DNA of 64,000 nucleotides from Thermoanaerobaculia bacterium (GTDB taxonomy: Bacteria; Acidobacteriota; Thermoanaerobaculia; UBA5066): positions 33,303 through 97,302 of the forward strand of contig JAJVIN010000009.1 in the NCBI GenBank assembly GCA_022071945.1, written 5' to 3'. Both the position numbers and the translations under genes were made by a program. Shown here piece by piece: positions 1 through 9,099 of this stretch; position 1 is the first letter of the stretch, and each line of letters begins with the position of its first letter. The notes under the pieces were generated by a model, which saw nothing but the letters and a program-made list of their open reading frames with translations, did no database searches and was not told where the DNA came from.

Positions 1-1
1 C

Positions 2-46
2 ATGCACCGCGTGGCGACGGCGATGAAGGCCGCGGGCGCCCCCTGA
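2..46 (+). CDS. 3' end of an unidentified protein (partial)
   Basis: An open frame enters from the left edge and reads MHRVATAMKAAGAP before a TGA at 44-46. The small, Ala-rich amphipathic ending looks like the C-terminus of a real protein, but 14 codons are too few to name a family. It is followed by a gene on the opposite strand, so the two are convergent. Confidence 0.3.
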   Translation: MHRVATAMKAAGAP

Positions 47-65
47 CGGCCGATTCGGGCGGCGA

Positions 66-272
66 TCAGAGCCCCTTCAGACGCTTGCGCCTCGGCAGCA
101 AGTCGTTGATCTCGTCAAGGGCGATCTCGAGGCCCTTCTTGACCCCCTCGGGCTCCTCGCCTCTGAGGGCCTTCATCTCGTACTCGTCCCGCAGCCGGAT
201 GAGCCGGTGCCCCAGCGCCCAGAGGACCGTCTCCACCGCCTTCTGCTCCTCCTCGGAGCGAGTCTTCGCCAT
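66..272 (-). CDS. Small hypothetical protein, 68 aa
   Basis: The start was placed at the ATG at 272 because a strong purine-rich ribosome site (GAGGAGGAG) lies just upstream on the minus strand; longer versions of this frame read through non-coding-like sequence. The product begins MAKTRSEEEQKAVETVLWAL and is predicted to be helical and charged, with a basic tail (LLPRRKRLKGL). No domain was recognised. It is divergent from the TrmJ-like methyltransferase, with about 100 bp between them that must hold both promoters. The coding call rests on the ribosome site and the protein-like composition. Confidence 0.6.
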   Translation of the reverse strand: MAKTRSEEEQKAVETVLWALGHRLIRLRDEYEMKALRGEEPEGVKKGLEIALDEINDLLPRRKRLKGL

Positions 273-378
273 GTCTCCTCCTCGGCCTTCGCCCCCAGGG
301 GCGGTCCGGTCCAATGACCGGTCCCGGTAGTATGTCGGAAAAGGCGCACCCTTCCCGGGACCCGAGGACCGAAGAACC

Positions 379-1077
379 TTGATCACCGCCATCCTCTTGC
401 GAACCCACAACGCCGGGAACCTCGGCGCGGCGGCCCGCGTCGTGAGGAACTTCGGGGCCCGGCTCGTCCTGGCGGGCCCCCGCGTCGCAAGAGACCACCC
501 CGACGCCCTCGCCTTCGCCTCCGGGGCGGAGGACACGCTGTTTTCCGCACCCGAGATCGGGGGTCTCGAGGAGGCGTCCTCGATGTTCGACATCCTGGTG
601 GCCCTCACCTCGACGCGGGGCCGCAACGCACGGGGACTCCCCGGGAAGACGACCGGGGCAGCCCTGAGGCGAGCCGAGAGAGCGGGTCTGTCGGTCGGTC
701 TCGTCTTCGGCCCCGAAAGAAATGGCTTGTCGACTGAGGAGGTCCTGGCTTGCGACCATCGCTGGAGCCTCCCGGCCGAGCCGGACTTCCCGACTCTGAA
801 CCTCGCACAGTCCGTCGCCGTCAGCCTCGCGCTGATAAGGGGCGAGGGAAGCCGGCGCCCATCCTCGGGCCCGCCGCCTCAGACCGTGAGACGGGAGACC
901 TGGAGGCATCTGATGAGAGTCCTGCGACAAACGCTCGAGGGGGGATTTCCGATTCGCCGGGAACGGCCCGACGTCATCGACGAGATCGTCGAGGCCGTTC
1001 GCCGCGCGCGCCCGACCCAGCGAGAGGCGGAGCTCCTCCTGGCCGCTCTCTCCTCGATCGACAGACGCCCGAAATGA
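379..1077 (+). CDS. trmJ: TrmH/SpoU-family RNA 2'-O-methyltransferase, TrmJ-like
   Basis: The 232-aa product has the SPOUT methyltransferase layout. It opens with an N-terminal RTHNAGNLGAAARVVRNFG segment (motif 1, Asn/Arg substrate and catalytic region). A central LVFGPERNGLSTEE (motif 2) follows, and then LPAEPDFPTLNLAQSVAVSL (motif 3, the SAM-binding knot). Family members methylate the ribose 2'-OH of tRNA, typically position 32 for TrmJ. The C-terminal helices (EIVEAVRRARPTQREAELLLAAL) match the TrmJ extension rather than TrmH. The frame opens at a TTG at 379 with a GAGGACC-like ribosome site. There is no in-frame ATG close upstream, so a TTG start is the best choice. A GC-rich hairpin follows the stop codon. 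Confidence 0.85.
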   Translation: MITAILLRTHNAGNLGAAARVVRNFGARLVLAGPRVARDHPDALAFASGAEDTLFSAPEIGGLEEASSMFDILVALTSTRGRNARGLPGKTTGAALRRAERAGLSVGLVFGPERNGLSTEEVLACDHRWSLPAEPDFPTLNLAQSVAVSLALIRGEGSRRPSSGPPPQTVRRETWRHLMRVLRQTLEGGFPIRRERPDVIDEIVEAVRRARPTQREAELLLAALSSIDRRPK

Positions 1078-1081
1078 AACG

Positions 1082-1107
1082 AGCCGGGGAGGGTCCCCGG
1101 CTGGTTT
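1082..1107 (+). terminator. Terminator-like hairpin after trmJ
   Basis: A perfect 9-bp stem AGCCGGGGA / TCCCCGGCT with a GGG loop begins four bases after the trmJ stop and is followed by GGTTTCCC. The T-run is short, so this could be a weak intrinsic terminator or only an mRNA 3'-end stabiliser. Confidence 0.5.
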
Positions 1108-1218
1108 CCCGAGCCTTCAGAACGGGTTGAGGGGAGAACCGGAGAGGGCGTCGCTCTCCTCATGCCCCGCAGGGGCGGGAGAGATGGGCCGGGGACAAGT
1201 GAAACGCTGTCCCCGGCT

Positions 1219-1480
1219 CCCCGGGTTCGGCGCTGATACCGGTCTACCGATCCGAACTCCCCGGGGTTTTCCGCTGATGCGGGTCTGCCGATTCGAACTC
1301 CCGGGGTTCTCCGCTGATACCGGTCTACCGATTCGAACTCCCGGGGTTCTCCGCTGATACCGGTCTACCGATCCGAACTCCCCGGGGTTTTCCGCTGATG
1401 CGGGTCTACCGATTCGAACTCCCCGGGGTTCTCCGCTGATGCGGGTCTGCCGATTCGAACTCCCGGGGTTCTGCGCTGAT
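1219..1480. repeat. Tandem repeat, about 6.5 copies of a 40-41 bp unit
   Basis: The motif CGCTGAT recurs at 1231, 1272, 1312, 1352, 1393, 1434 and 1474, so the spacing is 41, 40, 40, 41, 41 and 40. Each unit reads roughly CCGGGGTTCTCCGCTGAT, then ACCGGTCTACCGAT, then TCGAACTC. Two sub-types alternate: GATACCGGTCTACC and GATGCGGGTCTGCC. The block fills most of the 416-bp gap between trmJ and the Spy-like gene. The unit length is not a multiple of three throughout, and no protein-like frame runs through it. Confidence 0.9.
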
Positions 1481-1493
1481 GGGGAGCGCAGGT

Positions 1494-1964
1494 TCAGTTT
1501 CCGAAGCGGTGTCCGCCCTGGCCGCCCTCGCGCATCCCGCGGCCGGGCCGGGCGAACTTGATGATCGCATCGAGCTTGGCCGCTTGTTCGGGAGAGAGGA
1601 CCTTCTTGACCTCGGAAAGGGCCAGATCACGCTCGGACTTCATCGCCTCCCGGTTCTTGTGAACGGCCAGGAATGCGGTGCCAACGGCTGCCGGATCCGG
1701 GTTCGAAGTCTGGAGGAGGGTGTCGAGTTTCTGGCGGTCGGCACGGGCCTTTTCCATCAAGGCCTGAATCGCCGGTTTCTGGGCCTCGAGAACCTCCCTG
1801 ACTTGCGTCTTTTGCTGGTCACTCAGATCCAGGGCAGCCAGGGCCCGCCGGACAAACGGGAGCCCGCCTCTTCCCTCCGCACCCATCGGGCCCTTTCCGG
1901 GACCCGCGGAAGCGGTGAGGCAAGCCAGGAGCGGAAGAACGAGAAGGAAGGGGGCTTTTCTCAT
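1494..1964 (-). CDS. Spy/CpxP-like periplasmic protein, 156 aa
   Basis: The protein begins with a clear signal peptide (MRKAPFLLVLPLLACLTASAG). The mature part is helical and contains LDLSDQQKTQVREVLEAQKPAIQALMEKARADRQKLD and, near the end, LSPEQAAKLDAII. These are the LTxxQ-type motifs of the Spy/CpxP periplasmic chaperone and metal-sensor group. A Gly/Arg-rich tail (GRGMREGGQGGHRFGN) ends the protein. The ribosome site AGAGGT precedes the ATG. The gene lies between a tandem repeat downstream and a divergent diguanylate cyclase-like gene. Family members bind unfolded proteins or dampen envelope stress signalling; which applies here cannot be told. Confidence 0.7.
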   Translation of the reverse strand: MRKAPFLLVLPLLACLTASAGPGKGPMGAEGRGGLPFVRRALAALDLSDQQKTQVREVLEAQKPAIQALMEKARADRQKLDTLLQTSNPDPAAVGTAFLAVHKNREAMKSERDLALSEVKKVLSPEQAAKLDAIIKFARPGRGMREGGQGGHRFGN

Positions 1965-2149
1965 GGCAATCGACCTCTTTTCGTTGAGTTAGGGGCGCCG
2001 GCAATCTCGCCGGACACCTGTTCTGACGGGGGGCTTCCCCCGATCGTTTACATCCGTCCGCCCGGATGGCGCATACTTGAGCGAGGAGAGGAGCTCCGGA
2101 TGATGTCTCCAGACCACCGGCGTTTGCGCCGCGTGAGGAAGAGGGTGAG

Positions 2150-3073
2150 ATGCTGATCGAGAACCTGACGAGCGGCCCCGCGGAAATCCTGATCGTCACG
2201 GGCACTCCGGCCGCCGCGGCTTCGGTGATCGACGCGCTCCAGAACGACGGACATCACTGCCGTCTCGTTCATTCGGAGCCGGAAGCCTTCGAGGCAGTCG
2301 TGAACCCTGTCCCGGACCTGATCCTCCTCGACTGCACCATCCCTGGAAGCGACGGCTACGAGATCTGCCACCAGCTGAAGACGGCGCCGGGCACGGCGAG
2401 GATTCCCGTCGTGTTCCTCGAACCGGCCGAAAACCGGCTCGACGTGGAGCGCCTCTTCGCCGTGGGCGCGGCCGACTACATCCCGTCGCCCCTTCGCCCC
2501 GCCGAGGCCCTTGCCCGGGTTCGGGCTCACCTGAAGATCGTCAGACTGGAAGCGGCCCTCGACGTTCTCTCGATCACCGACAACCTGACGGGCCTCGCCA
2601 ACAGGCGCCAGTTCGAAAAAGAGCTCCTGGCCGAGTGGAACCGGGCCGCCAGGAGAAGCGACCCCGTCGCCGTCCTCCTCATCGATGTGGACCTCTTCAA
2701 GTCTTACGTGCGCCTTCACGGACAGGTGGCCGGCGAGACCTGCCTCAAGCGGGTCGCCGGCGCCCTCCAGGGCGCCCTGACCCGCGCGACCGACGTCGTC
2801 GCCCGGTTCGGGAACAAGGAATTCGCGGTCCTCCTTCCCGGGGCGGGCCCGGAGGAAGCAAAGCGTCAAGGGGACAGGCTCTGTCAGGCCGTCCGCGACC
2901 TCGCTCTTCCCCATGGCGGGGAGCCGGGCCGGGAAATCGTGACGATCAGCGCGGGGGCCGCCGCCCTGCAGCCGTCTCCTGGAAGCCTCCCGGCAGACCT
3001 CCTCGGCGCGGCGGATCAGGCCCTGTTTCGCGCGAAAGAGCGCGGACGGGACAGGTCAGAGCTCGCCAAGTAA
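2150..3073 (+). CDS. Response-regulator receiver plus GGDEF-like domain with degenerate active site
   Basis: The 307-aa product has two domains. Residues about 12-130 form a CheY-like receiver with the phospho-acceptor Asp at about 61 (LILLDCTIP). Residues about 140-305 form a GGDEF-type cyclase fold with DNLTGLANRR, the metal-binding DVDLFK and HGQVAGETCL. The signature that should read GG(D/E)EF is GNKEF (residues 221-225). The second Gly and the acidic residue needed for catalysis are both replaced, so cyclic-di-GMP synthesis is unlikely and the domain may act as a sensor or scaffold. The closing helix (ADQALFRAKERGRDR) is normal. The gene is divergent from the Spy-like gene and convergent with the kinase that follows. 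Confidence 0.85.
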   Translation: MLIENLTSGPAEILIVTGTPAAAASVIDALQNDGHHCRLVHSEPEAFEAVVNPVPDLILLDCTIPGSDGYEICHQLKTAPGTARIPVVFLEPAENRLDVERLFAVGAADYIPSPLRPAEALARVRAHLKIVRLEAALDVLSITDNLTGLANRRQFEKELLAEWNRAARRSDPVAVLLIDVDLFKSYVRLHGQVAGETCLKRVAGALQGALTRATDVVARFGNKEFAVLLPGAGPEEAKRQGDRLCQAVRDLALPHGGEPGREIVTISAGAAALQPSPGSLPADLLGAADQALFRAKERGRDRSELAK

Positions 3074-3102
3074 GCACCCAGGAACGGTCCGCGGCGGTCC
3101 TG

Positions 3103-5805
3103 TCAGGGCTTCACGCCATCGCGGTCGAGCGTCATCGTCCAGATGTCGCCCTCGCCGAGCGACTCGATCCAGGCGAGCCAGGAACCATCTCGCGATAGGG
3201 CAATCTCTCGGCCCCACGATCCTGGTAGCCCTGCGTTGGGCAGGATTCCCGTCGTCTGCCTTTTCGACGTGTCCACCAGCTCGATTCCTCCGTTCTTGCT
3301 CAGGAGCAGGCGCCGCGAGTCGGGAAGCCATTCGGGGCTGACAGCGTCGGAATCGATCTCGACGAGATTCCCCGGCCCCAGCTCGAGGACGAAGACCCCC
3401 TGGCGCGGCCGAGCCGAGGCTCCCTGGCCTCCCGAGCCGCGCGCCATGACCGCCAGCCTCTTTCCATCCGGCGACCAGGAAAGCGGGAGGAGCACCGAGC
3501 CTTCCAGGATCCTGGAAAGGAGCCTCAGATGACCGGCACCCGGTCCCCCGGCTGAAAAACGGGCGATCCCGCCACCGGCGAAGGTGGCGGCGGCGAGCTC
3601 GGCGCCGTCCGGCGACCAGACCGGGTAGAGATGTTCGTCCGCGTCGGGGCCCAGCCGCGACAGCCCGCTGCCATCCGGTCGAATCGTGTAGAAGCCGACT
3701 CTGCCGTCGCGGTTCGAGTAGAAGACGATCTCCTTTCCGTCCGGAGACCACCGGGGAATCCTGTGATAGGAGGCGTGATCGGAGAGCTTGGAGTACCCGC
3801 CCCCATCGGACCGGACGATGCCGACGGCCTCCCAGGGAAGGACGCGCTGGGAGAACGTCAGCCATGCCGCATCGGGCGAGAAGTCGATCGACACGATCGC
3901 CCGTCCCCGAAGGACCGACTCGGGGGGGCCCGCGAGCTTGCCCGCGACGGAATCGAACCGGGCCCGCCAGACGTTGGAACGGTCGTCGAGATCCGAGAAG
4001 GCGAGCGTCCTTCCATCCGACGAGAAAGCAAACCAGCCGCTCCAGGCGGTGGGAGTGGTGACCGGCTCGAGTTCTCCGGTCAGGCGCCCGGAGGTCTGGT
4101 CGATCGGCACCCGCCAGAGGTTCATCGTCCCGCCACGGTTGCTCCCGAAGTAGAGGAGGCGGCCGTCCGGTGAGAAGAAGGGATTCCAGTCGACCGAGGC
4201 GTCGTCGGTGACGGCAATGGCCTCGCTTCGGCCCTCCGCATCGACCGTCCAGATGTCGCGGTTGCGGCTGGGTTGCCGCGATCCCCAATAGGCGATCCGC
4301 TTGCCGTCCGGAGACCACCTCGGGCCGACTCCGTCCGCCACCGACAAGCGCCTGGGAGTGCCCCCGTCCAGGGCGGTCACCCAGAGCTCACTCAAGGACG
4401 AGCGGCTCATGGGATCGCGGATCCCCTCGGTCGCAAAGACGAGGCGCTTGCCATCGGGCGAAAACGACGGGTCGTGTCCGAAGTCCGTCACGCGCCGCAC
4501 CGACTCCCCCGTCGCCTCCATCACGAAGATCCCGCCCCCGGACCTCTCGGAGCGGAAAGCGACCCGGCCGCCGTCCGGAGAAAACGCCGGAGCCGTCTCG
4601 TCGACATCGGAATCCTCGGTGAGATTCACCGGCTTTCGGCCCCCGACCCGGAGCAAGAAGAGATCCTCGTTCCCGCGCGGGCTCGCGACATAGACCACGG
4701 TCTTGCCATCGGGCGAGAGAGCGGGCTGCCGCTCGACACCCGGGAAATCGGTCAGCTGCGAGAACGAGACGGGCCTGGGAGCGTCGTGGCGGCGTCCAGC
4801 CATCAGGTCCCGTACCGCGAAACCCAGGGCGCCCGCAGCCACGATGGAGACGGCGAGGGGGGCCGAACGGCGGAACAGGAGTCGAAGCCCCCGCGTCCGC
4901 TGCCGGTCCACGCCCGTCACCACCGTGGCGGGCTCTGCCCGTCTCGGAGACGAGCCCCCGGCCATGGCCTCGAGGGTAAAGACCAAGTCCGTCGCGGACT
5001 GGAACCGGCGCTCGGGCTTCTTCTCCATGCAGTGGCGGATGACCCGGACGAGAGCGGGCGAGGCCCCCGGCGAGAGCTCCGAGAGGTCGGGCGGCTCGTC
5101 TCGAATGATCGACGCCATCGTCTCGGCGGCGGAGGCCGCACGGAACGGAAGGGAGCCAGAGACGAGCTCGAAGAGGACAGTCCCGAGCGAGAAGATGTCC
5201 GAGCGTCCGTCCAGCTGCTCTCCGCGAACTTGCTCGGGGGACATGTACCAGGGGGTGCCGACGACCGTTCCGGCATCCGTGTTCATCGTGAGGGTCGCGA
5301 AGTTCGAACGGTCGCTCGACCTTCCGGGCTGATGCTTCGCCAGCCCGAAGTCGAGGATCTTGAGCCGTCCATCCGACGTCAGGAAGAGGTTCTCGGGCTT
5401 GATGTCTCGATGGACGATCTGCCTCTCGTGGGCCGCCGCGAGGCCGCGCGCGGCCTGGGCGCCCCAGTCGATCACCTTGCGGAGCGGCACGGGACCGCGG
5501 CGGACGATCGCCCCGAGGGTCTCCCCTTCCAGAAGCTCCGTGACCGCGTACCGGACCCCGTCGCTCTCACCCGCATCGAAGATCGCCAGGATGTTCGGAT
5601 GTGAGAGGGCGGCGACCGCCTTGGCCTCCGCCTCGAACCGGGACAACATCTTCGGATCCGACGCCAGGTCTCCGGGCAGGATCTTCAATGCGACTTCCCG
5701 CAGGAGCCGGGTATCCAGGGCCCGGTAGACCTCGGCCATTCCCCCGGCACCAAGCGGGGCGATGATCTCGTAGGGGCCAAGCCGGACTCCCGGACCGACG
5801 GACAC
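3103..5805 (-). CDS. Ser/Thr protein kinase with C-terminal PD40/TolB-like propeller
   Basis: The 900-aa product starts with a Hanks-type kinase domain (residues about 10-275). It has the glycine loop GAGGMAEVYRA, Lys41 in VALKIL, HRDIKPEN (132-139) and DFG (152-154). A GTPWYMSPEQVRG activation segment follows. After a Pro/Arg-rich linker, a single membrane segment (about 308-328, LAVSIVAAGALGFAV) separates this from a C-terminal half made of repeated FSPDGxxLxF units, the PD40 propeller signature. The kinase should be cytoplasmic and the propeller outside, where it may sense a ligand. This arrangement is characteristic of Acidobacteriota. All catalytic residues are present. A divergent promoter region is shared with the ceramidase-like gene. 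Confidence 0.92.
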   Translation of the reverse strand: MSVGPGVRLGPYEIIAPLGAGGMAEVYRALDTRLLREVALKILPGDLASDPKMLSRFEAEAKAVAALSHPNILAIFDAGESDGVRYAVTELLEGETLGAIVRRGPVPLRKVIDWGAQAARGLAAAHERQIVHRDIKPENLFLTSDGRLKILDFGLAKHQPGRSSDRSNFATLTMNTDAGTVVGTPWYMSPEQVRGEQLDGRSDIFSLGTVLFELVSGSLPFRAASAAETMASIIRDEPPDLSELSPGASPALVRVIRHCMEKKPERRFQSATDLVFTLEAMAGGSSPRRAEPATVVTGVDRQRTRGLRLLFRRSAPLAVSIVAAGALGFAVRDLMAGRRHDAPRPVSFSQLTDFPGVERQPALSPDGKTVVYVASPRGNEDLFLLRVGGRKPVNLTEDSDVDETAPAFSPDGGRVAFRSERSGGGIFVMEATGESVRRVTDFGHDPSFSPDGKRLVFATEGIRDPMSRSSLSELWVTALDGGTPRRLSVADGVGPRWSPDGKRIAYWGSRQPSRNRDIWTVDAEGRSEAIAVTDDASVDWNPFFSPDGRLLYFGSNRGGTMNLWRVPIDQTSGRLTGELEPVTTPTAWSGWFAFSSDGRTLAFSDLDDRSNVWRARFDSVAGKLAGPPESVLRGRAIVSIDFSPDAAWLTFSQRVLPWEAVGIVRSDGGGYSKLSDHASYHRIPRWSPDGKEIVFYSNRDGRVGFYTIRPDGSGLSRLGPDADEHLYPVWSPDGAELAAATFAGGGIARFSAGGPGAGHLRLLSRILEGSVLLPLSWSPDGKRLAVMARGSGGQGASARPRQGVFVLELGPGNLVEIDSDAVSPEWLPDSRRLLLSKNGGIELVDTSKRQTTGILPNAGLPGSWGREIALSRDGSWLAWIESLGEGDIWTMTLDRDGVKP

Positions 5806-5925
5806 GAAAAAGAACCTCCCGCTGGGGACCGAAGTGGGCTGCCTTGGGATTCAATGATCTCACCCCGGCGAGACCTTTCACCTCCCACGGCTGCCGTGGC
5901 CCGTGCTTCGCTTGTTGACCTCACC

Positions 5926-6762
5926 ATGAGCGTTCGAGGCACCGCCGGCGTACGGACCGGCACCCAGCCCCCCTGGCGCTTCCTCGTCCTTTTCGTCTCG
6001 GCCGTGATTGCGGCCGTCGTGACGCTGCGGCTGGCTCCCCCCACTCAGGACCCGTCGTACCACCTCTTCGCGGATTCCCGGTCCCTATTTGGAATTCCGA
6101 ACTTCGCGGACACCTCGTCGAACCTGGCCTTCGTCGCGGCGGGCGTCCATGGCCTCTTCCTGCTCTTCAGAACCGCCTCTCGCCGCTTCGAGCACGGCAG
6201 GGAGCGATGGCCCTACGGCCTCGCCTTCGCCGGCGCGATCCTCGTGGGAATCGGCAGCTCGGTCTACCACCTCTCACCCAACGACACGACACTGTTCTGG
6301 GACCGGCTGCCCATGACCCTTGTCTTCATGGCCGTCTTTTCGAGCGTCATCATGGAGCGCCTCGACGAGGGAATCGGTCTGGCCAGCCTCCCGGTCTTGC
6401 TTCCCCTCGGTGCCAGCAGCGCTCTTTACTGGCATGTGACGGGGGTGTTGCGCCCCTACGCCCTCGTGCAGTTCTTCCCCCTGCTCATGATCCCGGTCTT
6501 CCTTCTTCTCTTCCCATCCCGCTACACCGGTGGGGAACGGCTCTGGCTCGTCCTCGGCCTCTACGCGGCCGCCAAGGCGGCAGAGGTCTGGGACCAGGCG
6601 ATCTTCGATCTTCTCGGCGCCGTGAGCGGACACACGGTCAAGCACCTCCTGGCCGCCCTGGCAATCGCGGCGCTCGCCCGGATGCTCCTGACTCGCACGA
6701 TCAAGGAGCCGCCCGCCGAAGAAGGCCTCTTCAGACCAGAGTTTCCCCGGAGGCTTCCGTGA
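5926..6762 (+). CDS. Ceramidase-like (CREST superfamily) membrane protein
   Basis: The start was set at the ATG at 5926 (MSVRGTAGVRTG) because upstream in-frame codons overlap the kinase promoter region. The 278-aa product has about seven membrane segments. It carries the ceramidase/PAQR superfamily signature: Ser and His in GIGSSVYHLSPND, an Asp in FWDRLPM, and HTVKH near the C-terminus, which together would form a zinc-dependent hydrolase site. Substrates of the superfamily include ceramides and related amides; the substrate here is unknown. The 3' end overlaps the convergent GGDEF-EAL gene by 32 bp. Confidence 0.7.
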   Translation: MSVRGTAGVRTGTQPPWRFLVLFVSAVIAAVVTLRLAPPTQDPSYHLFADSRSLFGIPNFADTSSNLAFVAAGVHGLFLLFRTASRRFEHGRERWPYGLAFAGAILVGIGSSVYHLSPNDTTLFWDRLPMTLVFMAVFSSVIMERLDEGIGLASLPVLLPLGASSALYWHVTGVLRPYALVQFFPLLMIPVFLLLFPSRYTGGERLWLVLGLYAAAKAAEVWDQAIFDLLGAVSGHTVKHLLAALAIAALARMLLTRTIKEPPAEEGLFRPEFPRRLP

Positions 6763-9001
6763 GGTACCGGTTCGTCCCGGCGACATCCAGCGGACGGGCG
6801 AAGAGGAACCCCTGCCCTTCCTGGCAACCCGATCGCCTCAGGAACTCGACCTGCTCCGGCCTCTCGACGCCCTCGGCGATGGTGCGCAACCCGAGCCCCT
6901 GCGCCAGACGGAGCACGGACGAGACGATGGAGTTGTCGGCCGGGTTTTCCGGCACGTCGGCCAGAAAGCTCCGGTCGATCTTGAGAGCCGTGATCGGGAG
7001 CTTCTTGAGGTAGCTCAGCGAGGAATGGCCGGTCCCGAAATCATCCATCGCGACCCCGACTCCCATGGCCCGCAAGTCCTGGAGGGTCCTTGCCGTGACC
7101 CCGAGATCCTCCATCGCCGTCGACTCGGTGATCTCGAGCTCGAGGAGCTCGGGTTCGAGCCCGGCCGACGCGAGGGCATCCTCGACGACTCTCACGAGAG
7201 ACCGGTCGAGAAACTGCCGGCTCGAGAGATTCACTCCGATCCGCAGGCCTCGCCGTCCGGGAGAGTTGAACTCCTTGCCCAGAAGACAGGCGTGCCGAAG
7301 GATCCAGAGCCCGAGGGGCCCGATCAGACGGCTCTCCTCGGCCACGGGGATGAACTCCCCGGGCATGACGAGCCCCCGCACCGGGTGCTTCCAGCGAACC
7401 AGCGCCTCCAGACCGGCCACCTCGAGAGTGTTCAGGTCGATCTGCGGCTGAAAGTGAAGGACGAAGGAGTGCCGCTCCAGCGCCCGACGGAGGCCATTCT
7501 CGGTCTCGAGCCGCTGGAGCGCCTTCTCGGTGAGAGACGGGCTGAACAACTGATAGGAGTTGCCACCGAGTTCCTTGGCCCTGTACATCGCCGTGTCGGC
7601 GCTGCGGATCAAGTCCTCGGGCGAATCGCCATCCGCGGGAAAGAAGCTCGCGCCGATGCTGGCCGTCGAGTAGACGTGGTGGCCATTCAGGTTGAACGGC
7701 TCCTGGAACTGATTGAGGATCTTCTGGGCGATCCGGGCCGCGTCCTCGGCGTGCCGGACTTCCTGGAGAAGGACCATGAACTCGTCCCCGCCGATGCGCG
7801 AAATCGTGTCGTCTCCCCGGACGCAGCGCTTCAGCCGCCGGCCCGTCTCGGAGAGCAACAGGTCGCCCAATGCGTGTCCGAGGGAGTCGTTGACGGCCTT
7901 GAACCGGTCGAGGTCCAGGAAAAGGAGCGCCGGCGGAGGGCCGCCACATCTCGCGTGCGCAATCGCCATCTGCAGCCGGTCCTCGAAGAGCTTCCTGTTC
8001 GGCAAGACGGTCAGGGGATCGTGAAACGCGAGGAACTCGATCTTCTGCTCGGCCGCCTTGCGCGCGGTGACGTCGATAAGGGTCCCCTCGACGACCGGTT
8101 CGCTCTCTCCCTCGATGACGGTGACGCTGCCCAGAACCCAGATCGGAGAACCCGAGCGCTGCGTCGTGAGGATCTCGAGATTGCTCAGGCTCTTCTTCGC
8201 CCGGAGCTCGGCCAGAAGCTTCGAGTCCCGCCTGAGACTGTCGAAGAAGGAGAAGCGGCGAGTCTCCAGGAGCTCCGAGCGGGAGTTGAACCCGAACATT
8301 CGCGCGCAGGCCTCGTTGGCGTCCAGCAAATGACCGCCGAGACGAACCCGGAAGACGGCGGCCAGGTTTCGCTCAAACAGGAGCCGGTAGTTCGTCTCGG
8401 CCGCGCGCCGGGCTCTCTCCGCGGCACGGGCCTCGACGGCCTCGAGGCTCAAGGACAAGAGATCCGCGGCAGCCGCGACGAACGCCTGCTCGTCAGCCGA
8501 GAATCGCCGGATCTGGCGCGTCTCCTCGGCACAGATGATGCCCGCGAGCTCTCCCTGCAGACGAATCGGAGCGTCGAGCATGGAATGGATGCCGTTCGGG
8601 ATCAGGTACTCGTCCGAGAACCGCTTGGTCCGGGAATCGCTGCGGGCATTGTCCGCAGGGACCGTTCGCTCTCCCCGGATCGCCGCGAGGTACTCGGGGT
8701 GATCGTCGAGAGAAAGGACGGTTCCCTCCCTCGGGTCGCTTCCATCCGTTGTGACGAGGCACACATTCTTGATGCAGTTGCCGTGCTTCTCGTAGAGCCA
8801 GATTCCTGTTCTGGGAATGCCGAGCGTCCGCGCAACGGCCCGGACCACTTCCCGAAAGGCCTCGGGGAGATGCCCATCGTGAACGGCCGGGTTGCGCGCA
8901 AGGTCGACCAGGACACGGTTCTGCTTCCGAAGCCTCAGCTCTGCGGCTTCTTCTCGCGGCACGACCGGTGACTCGGCAGACTCCCGTTTTCGCGATGCCA
9001 T
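6731..9001 (-). CDS. GAF-PAS-GGDEF-EAL cyclic-di-GMP protein
   Basis: The 756-aa protein has a GAF sensor domain (residues about 25-190) and a PAS domain (about 205-315) ending in the usual DVTARKAAEQKI linker. A GGDEF domain follows, with an intact GGDEF (RIGGDEFMVLL) and DLDRFKAVND. The C-terminal EAL domain has EALVRW, NLSSRQ, EITES, DDFGTG and the closing AEGVE. Both cyclase and phosphodiesterase motifs look complete, so it may be bifunctional or one domain may regulate the other. No membrane segment was seen, so it is probably cytoplasmic. It is divergent from the DUF4412-like gene and its 3' end overlaps the ceramidase-like gene. Confidence 0.93.
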   Translation of the reverse strand: MASRKRESAESPVVPREEAAELRLRKQNRVLVDLARNPAVHDGHLPEAFREVVRAVARTLGIPRTGIWLYEKHGNCIKNVCLVTTDGSDPREGTVLSLDDHPEYLAAIRGERTVPADNARSDSRTKRFSDEYLIPNGIHSMLDAPIRLQGELAGIICAEETRQIRRFSADEQAFVAAAADLLSLSLEAVEARAAERARRAAETNYRLLFERNLAAVFRVRLGGHLLDANEACARMFGFNSRSELLETRRFSFFDSLRRDSKLLAELRAKKSLSNLEILTTQRSGSPIWVLGSVTVIEGESEPVVEGTLIDVTARKAAEQKIEFLAFHDPLTVLPNRKLFEDRLQMAIAHARCGGPPPALLFLDLDRFKAVNDSLGHALGDLLLSETGRRLKRCVRGDDTISRIGGDEFMVLLQEVRHAEDAARIAQKILNQFQEPFNLNGHHVYSTASIGASFFPADGDSPEDLIRSADTAMYRAKELGGNSYQLFSPSLTEKALQRLETENGLRRALERHSFVLHFQPQIDLNTLEVAGLEALVRWKHPVRGLVMPGEFIPVAEESRLIGPLGLWILRHACLLGKEFNSPGRRGLRIGVNLSSRQFLDRSLVRVVEDALASAGLEPELLELEITESTAMEDLGVTARTLQDLRAMGVGVAMDDFGTGHSSLSYLKKLPITALKIDRSFLADVPENPADNSIVSSVLRLAQGLGLRTIAEGVERPEQVEFLRRSGCQEGQGFLFARPLDVAGTNRYLTEASGETLV

Positions 9002-9099
9002 CAGCGACGAGTGTTTCAGTTTATCGCAGCGTCCGCTCCGGCCTCCCCTTGCGTCTGGGGTGAGATACTTCCCCGCGACATTTGAAAGAGGTGTCCAGA

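Noticed and set aside
1219..1480. TTCGAA motifs in the tandem repeat looked like tRNA T-loops on the - strand
   Set aside because: The flanking bases do not form the five-base-pair T stem and there is no acceptor, D or anticodon arm in any unit.
7025..8971. 648-codon frame opposite the GGDEF-EAL gene
   Set aside because: It has no recognisable domain, and the - strand gene has four complete domains with intact motifs.
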